Positions 61,182 through 64,000 of a stretch of DNA of 64,000 nt are shown here, piece by piece (positions within the stretch are counted from its first letter, which is position 1; every line of letters starts with the position of its first letter). A program made the translations under genes and the position numbers. The notes beneath the pieces were generated by a model. The model did no database searches. It saw only the letters and a program-made list of their open reading frames with translations, and was not told the origin of the DNA. The stretch comes from Methylorubrum extorquens (GTDB taxonomy: Bacteria; Pseudomonadota; Alphaproteobacteria; Rhizobiales; Beijerinckiaceae), in the NCBI RefSeq assembly GCF_024169925.1, contig NZ_JALJXF010000001.1, positions 1,990,001-2,054,000 on the forward strand, in the 5' to 3' direction.

Positions 61182-62375
61182 TCAGCCCTGGACGGAGGGT
61201 CCGCCTGCGGCGCCGCCGGCGCGGAGGACGATCGGGCGGTAGACCCGGAGCAGGTCGGGATCGAGCTGGCCGGCCTGGGCCTGCATGATCGCGGCGGCCT
61301 CGGCGGCGGGCAGCGGCGGGCGGTAGACCCGGCGCTCGGTCAGGGCCGAGTGGACGTCGCAGATCGCCACGAGCCGCACGAGATCGCTGATCTGCGGCCC
61401 CTTCAATCCCTCCGGATAGCCCGATCCGTCGAGGCGCTCGTGGTGGTAGCGCACCACGTCGAGGATCTCGGGCTCGAAGGCGGTCTCCTTCGCCAGCAGA
61501 TCGGCGCCGAGCGCGGCATGCGTGCGCATCACCGCCATTTCGTCGGGCGTGAGCGGGCCCGGCTTGTTGAGGATGGCGTGGGGGATCAGCGCCTTGCCGA
61601 CATCGTGCAGGAGCGCGGCCTTGGCCAGCCTCTGCCGGTCGTTCGGGGAAAAGCCGAGTTCGGCCGCGAAGGCAGCCGCGAAGCCGGCCACGCTCAGGGA
61701 GTGCTGGTAGACCTGGATGTCGTGGCGCCAGACGAGATCGAGCCAAGCGCGGATGCCGACTTCGGAGACCGTGTCGAGCACGATCCGCGTGCCCTCCTCC
61801 GCTTCCTCCGGGCTCGGCGGACGGCCGGCGGCGGCCTTGTCGAACAGGCGGGTGAGGAGGCTGGTGGCCCGCGCCACACGCAGCTCGGGTGGGCGGTCTG
61901 CCGCTCCCTGAACGCGCGCGGGCGCCATGCGGCGCGCCGCCCTCCCCTCCGCGACGAGGCGCGTGAGCGTCGGGACGATGCCTGCGGATTGGCGCGGATC
62001 GATCACCGTCGGCGCGCCGAGCACCGTCGCGGCTGCCGCGTCCTGAGCCGCGTTGCCGCGGGCGAGATAGAGGCAGGGCAGCCCGCTCTCGCGGATGTTC
62101 GTGGTGAGCCATCTGATCCAGGCCCGCCCCCGGTCGGTGACACGGTCGGCGGATAGATCAGCGGCGATATCGACGACGAAGGCGACGGGCCGGCCGGACG
62201 GCAAGCCGGCGCCGGGCTCGATCACGCGGCAGGGCAGGACGAGGGCAATGCCGCGGGCCAGCCGCTCCGCCCGCTCGCGGCGGTCCGAGACGAGAACGAC
62301 GACATCCTCGGAGCGCGCGTCCCGGCCGCGTTCGCGTGCGTCCTGGCCTCCGTGTCGGTCTCGAGGTTCCCGCAT
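61182..62375 (-). CDS. HD-GYP domain cyclic-di-GMP phosphodiesterase
   Basis: A 397-residue protein. Residues about 24-140 form a receiver-like domain (EDVVVLVSDRRERAERLARG ... VAFVVDIAADL) whose phospho-acceptor is not clear. From residue about 215 an HD-GYP domain follows, with QHSLSVAGFAAAFAAELG, LLHDVGKALIP and HHERLDGSGYP; the GYP and metal residues are intact, so it should break down cyclic di-GMP. The alternative GNP or GMP variants are not present. The ATG lies 3 bases after a doubtful upstream frame. It stands alone in the window. Confidence 0.92.
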   Translation of the reverse strand: MREPRDRHGGQDARERGRDARSEDVVVLVSDRRERAERLARGIALVLPCRVIEPGAGLPSGRPVAFVVDIAADLSADRVTDRGRAWIRWLTTNIRESGLPCLYLARGNAAQDAAAATVLGAPTVIDPRQSAGIVPTLTRLVAEGRAARRMAPARVQGAADRPPELRVARATSLLTRLFDKAAAGRPPSPEEAEEGTRIVLDTVSEVGIRAWLDLVWRHDIQVYQHSLSVAGFAAAFAAELGFSPNDRQRLAKAALLHDVGKALIPHAILNKPGPLTPDEMAVMRTHAALGADLLAKETAFEPEILDVVRYHHERLDGSGYPEGLKGPQISDLVRLVAICDVHSALTERRVYRPPLPAAEAAAIMQAQAGQLDPDLLRVYRPIVLRAGGAAGGPSVQG

Positions 62376-62733
62376 CGATCATCCATCGGCCGCAAGGCCC
62401 ATGGTGGACGCGAAGCGGTGTTCCACTCCGGATACAACAAAAGTGTTGCGAAAAGCTTCGCACCGCCCGGGCGATGCAACCCTGACGTATTCGCCCAATG
62501 CAGAGCTTTGGGGCCAATACGGCTGTAGTCTCACCGAAAGCCCCTCCGCGTTTCGCGCCTGCAAGGGATCGTCGGACGATGTCCAGTCCCCGGATTTGGC
62601 ACCAACGTCCAAGACCCTTCACCTCCGGCCCGGGCCGGCGCACCCAGCCCGCAAACGACAGCCCCGCGGTCTCGGATACAATCTGTTCGATTTGGTTGGG
62701 ATAACATTTCGCGCTGTGACCGAGCGCGCCGCA
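62376..62733. other. Region upstream of the HD-GYP gene, 358 bases
   Basis: It has lower G/C in codon-third positions and no recognisable gene. A hairpin-like CAACA-AAAG-TGTTG at about 62436-62449 and a TTTTGTTGTA stretch may be part of the promoter. An open frame at 62379-62612 ends just before the HD-GYP start but lacks coding bias. Confidence 0.4.
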
Positions 62734-64000
62734 TCACTCGGCGGCGGTCGGCCGACGGGCAAGACCGGCCGCGTTGGCGGGCGGACCCGGACGATACGCC
62801 GCCTCTTCCTCCGGCTCGTCCGCCCCGCCGACGAAACGGCCGAACAGGCGCACGAACAGCTGCGACAGGTCGTCGACCAAAAGGAAAATCGCCGGCACGA
62901 AGACGAGCGACAGCCCGGTCGAGACGATCAGCCCGCCGATCACCGCCACCGCCATCGGCGCGCGGAACTCGCCGCCGATGCCGAGCGCGAGCGCCGAGGG
63001 CACCATGCCGGCGGCCATGGCGATGGTGGTCATCACGATGGGTCGCGCCCGCTTGCGCCCGGCATCGACGATGGCGGTGACGCGATCGACGCCGCGGGCC
63101 ATCTCTTCGATGGCGAAATCGACCAGCATGATCGCGTTCTTCGTCACCACGCCCATCAGCATCAGGATGCCGATGACGACCGGCATCGAGATCGGCATGT
63201 GGAAGATCAAGAGCCCGAGGATCGCCCCGCCGATGGAAAGCGGCAGCGAGAACAGGATCGTGAGCGGCTGGAGGAAGTTGCCGAACAGCAGCACGAGAAC
63301 GCCGAACACCATCATCAGCCCGGCGCCCATGGCGAGCGCGAAGCCTTCGAACACCTCGCCCATCACCTCGGCGTCGCCGGTCTGGCGGATGGTGACGCCC
63401 TCGGGCAGGTTCGTGGCGGCGGGCAGGGCCATCACCTGCTCGATGATCGAGCCAAGCGCGTCCGAGCCCTGGAGATCGCCCTCGACGGCGACGCGCACGG
63501 TGCGGTCGTAGCGATCGATGGCCGTGGGGCCGCGCCCCAGCGTCAGGTCGGCCACGGTGGCGAGCGGCACCGCCGCACCCGCCTTCACCGGCACCTTCAG
63601 GCTCGCGATCTCGGGCAGTTGCCCGCGCAAGGATTCGGGCAGCATCACCCGGATCGGGATCTGGCGGTCACGCGCGTTGAACTTGGCGAGGTTGGCCGCG
63701 ATGTCGCCGATGGTGCCGACCCGCACCGTCTCGGCGATGACGTCGGTCGAGACGCCGAGATCGGCGGCGACCCCCGCCTTCGGCGTGATGCGGATTTCGG
63801 TGCGGTCCAGCGGCGCGGTCGAGATCAGGTTGACGAGGTGGGGCACGCCCATGGCCTCGCGCTGGAGGCGGGCGGCGACATCCGCGACCACGGTCTTATC
63901 GGGTCCCGAGACGATCAGCGCGAATTCCCGCTGCCCGCCCTCCTGCAGCGACCAGAAGCGGATATCGGGGACTTGGCGCAGGACGTTCGCGATTCTGAGA
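62734..64000 (-). CDS. RND multidrug efflux permease (AcrB/HAE1 type), C-terminal part
   Basis: The last 421 or so residues of an RND pump; the gene starts beyond the right edge. The reading frame is open up to base 64000 (LRIANVLRQVPDIRFWSLQEGGQ ...). Visible are the second periplasmic domain (EIRITPKAGVAADLGVS), GEVFEGFALAMGAGLMMVFGVLVLLFGNF, the helix block PLSIGGAILGLLIF and the typical GIVTKNAILLVDFA form (here GVVTKNAIMLVDFAIEE), then RARPIVMTTIAMAAGMVPSAL. It exports drugs or solutes with a periplasmic adaptor and an outer-membrane channel, neither of which is in the window. Confidence 0.95.
   Translation of the reverse strand, partial: LRIANVLRQVPDIRFWSLQEGGQREFALIVSGPDKTVVADVAARLQREAMGVPHLVNLISTAPLDRTEIRITPKAGVAADLGVSTDVIAETVRVGTIGDIAANLAKFNARDRQIPIRVMLPESLRGQLPEIASLKVPVKAGAAVPLATVADLTLGRGPTAIDRYDRTVRVAVEGDLQGSDALGSIIEQVMALPAATNLPEGVTIRQTGDAEVMGEVFEGFALAMGAGLMMVFGVLVLLFGNFLQPLTILFSLPLSIGGAILGLLIFHMPISMPVVIGILMLMGVVTKNAIMLVDFAIEEMARGVDRVTAIVDAGRKRARPIVMTTIAMAAGMVPSALALGIGGEFRAPMAVAVIGGLIVSTGLSLVFVPAIFLLVDDLSQLFVRLFGRFVGGADEPEEEAAYRPGPPANAAGLARRPTAAE

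Noticed and set aside
62379..62612. 77-codon minus-strand frame ending 3 bases before the HD-GYP start, suggesting coupling
   Set aside because: Third-position G/C is low compared with real genes here, there is no ribosome site, and no family is recognised.

Overview
This 64 kb window is ordinary chromosome from a very GC-rich alphaproteobacterium. The best fit is Methylobacterium/Methylorubrum, probably the M. extorquens group. Evidence: Rhizobiales-type gene order (rpsF-rpsR-DUF2232-rplI-dnaB-alr-radA and cvpA-purF), a SUF cluster behind Irr-type iron boxes, and a 135-residue DHFR-fold protein of the size reported for dihydromethanopterin reductase DmrA of methylotrophic Methylobacterium. 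The genus is inferred from memory of families and gene order; no search was run. I see no rRNA, tRNA, CRISPR array, prophage or insertion sequence.

Layout. 1-6.8 kb: minus-strand SUF iron-sulfur operon (second cysteine desulfurase, sufB, sufC, sufD, sufS, start of a SufT-like gene) behind two tandem Irr-box-like palindromes. 6.9-15 kb: alpha/beta hydrolase; a 1,368-residue Pls/PosA-type NRPS-like membrane enzyme; and a compact operon of an NrtR-like degenerate Nudix regulator, a soluble SPFH protein and a divergent NAD-kinase-like protein, with an AT-rich imperfect palindrome inside its promoter. 15-20 kb: PepSY and small secreted proteins, a phosphoesterase and two transporters. 20-32 kb: acidic amino acid and dicarboxylate handling: Glu/Asp ABC transporter, alginate-export-type porin, aspartase with a basic tail, DctA and a GntP permease. 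32-41 kb: small secreted proteins, a zinc-type TonB receptor with a His-rich segment, a peptide deformylase homologue lacking metal ligands, a cold-shock protein and an AAC(3)-I-like acetyltransferase. 41-58 kb: housekeeping genes for ribosome, replication, cell wall, repair, purine, C1 carrier, ubiquinone and CoA. 58-64 kb: hypothetical protein, FemAB-like transferase, agmatinase-family enzyme, HD-GYP phosphodiesterase and the C-terminal part of an RND pump.

How the genes work together. In the SUF cluster SufS supplies sulfur to the SufBCD scaffold, and the Irr-type boxes suggest iron control. At 20-31 kb the parts for taking up aspartate/glutamate, deaminating aspartate to fumarate and importing C4-dicarboxylates lie together. 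The nrtR-like/SPFH/NAD-kinase-like trio looks like an autoregulated module tied to NAD or ADP-ribose state, and is my leading candidate for a poorly described system.

The window also carries three dispersed intergenic repeat types: a 65-bp repeat near a long hairpin at 7.7 and 16.0 kb, a 60-bp repeat with a palindromic core at 16.1 and 32.4 kb, and a three-hairpin 3'-flanking repeat at 44.0 and 61.1 kb. Intergenic stretches over 300 bases are listed separately.
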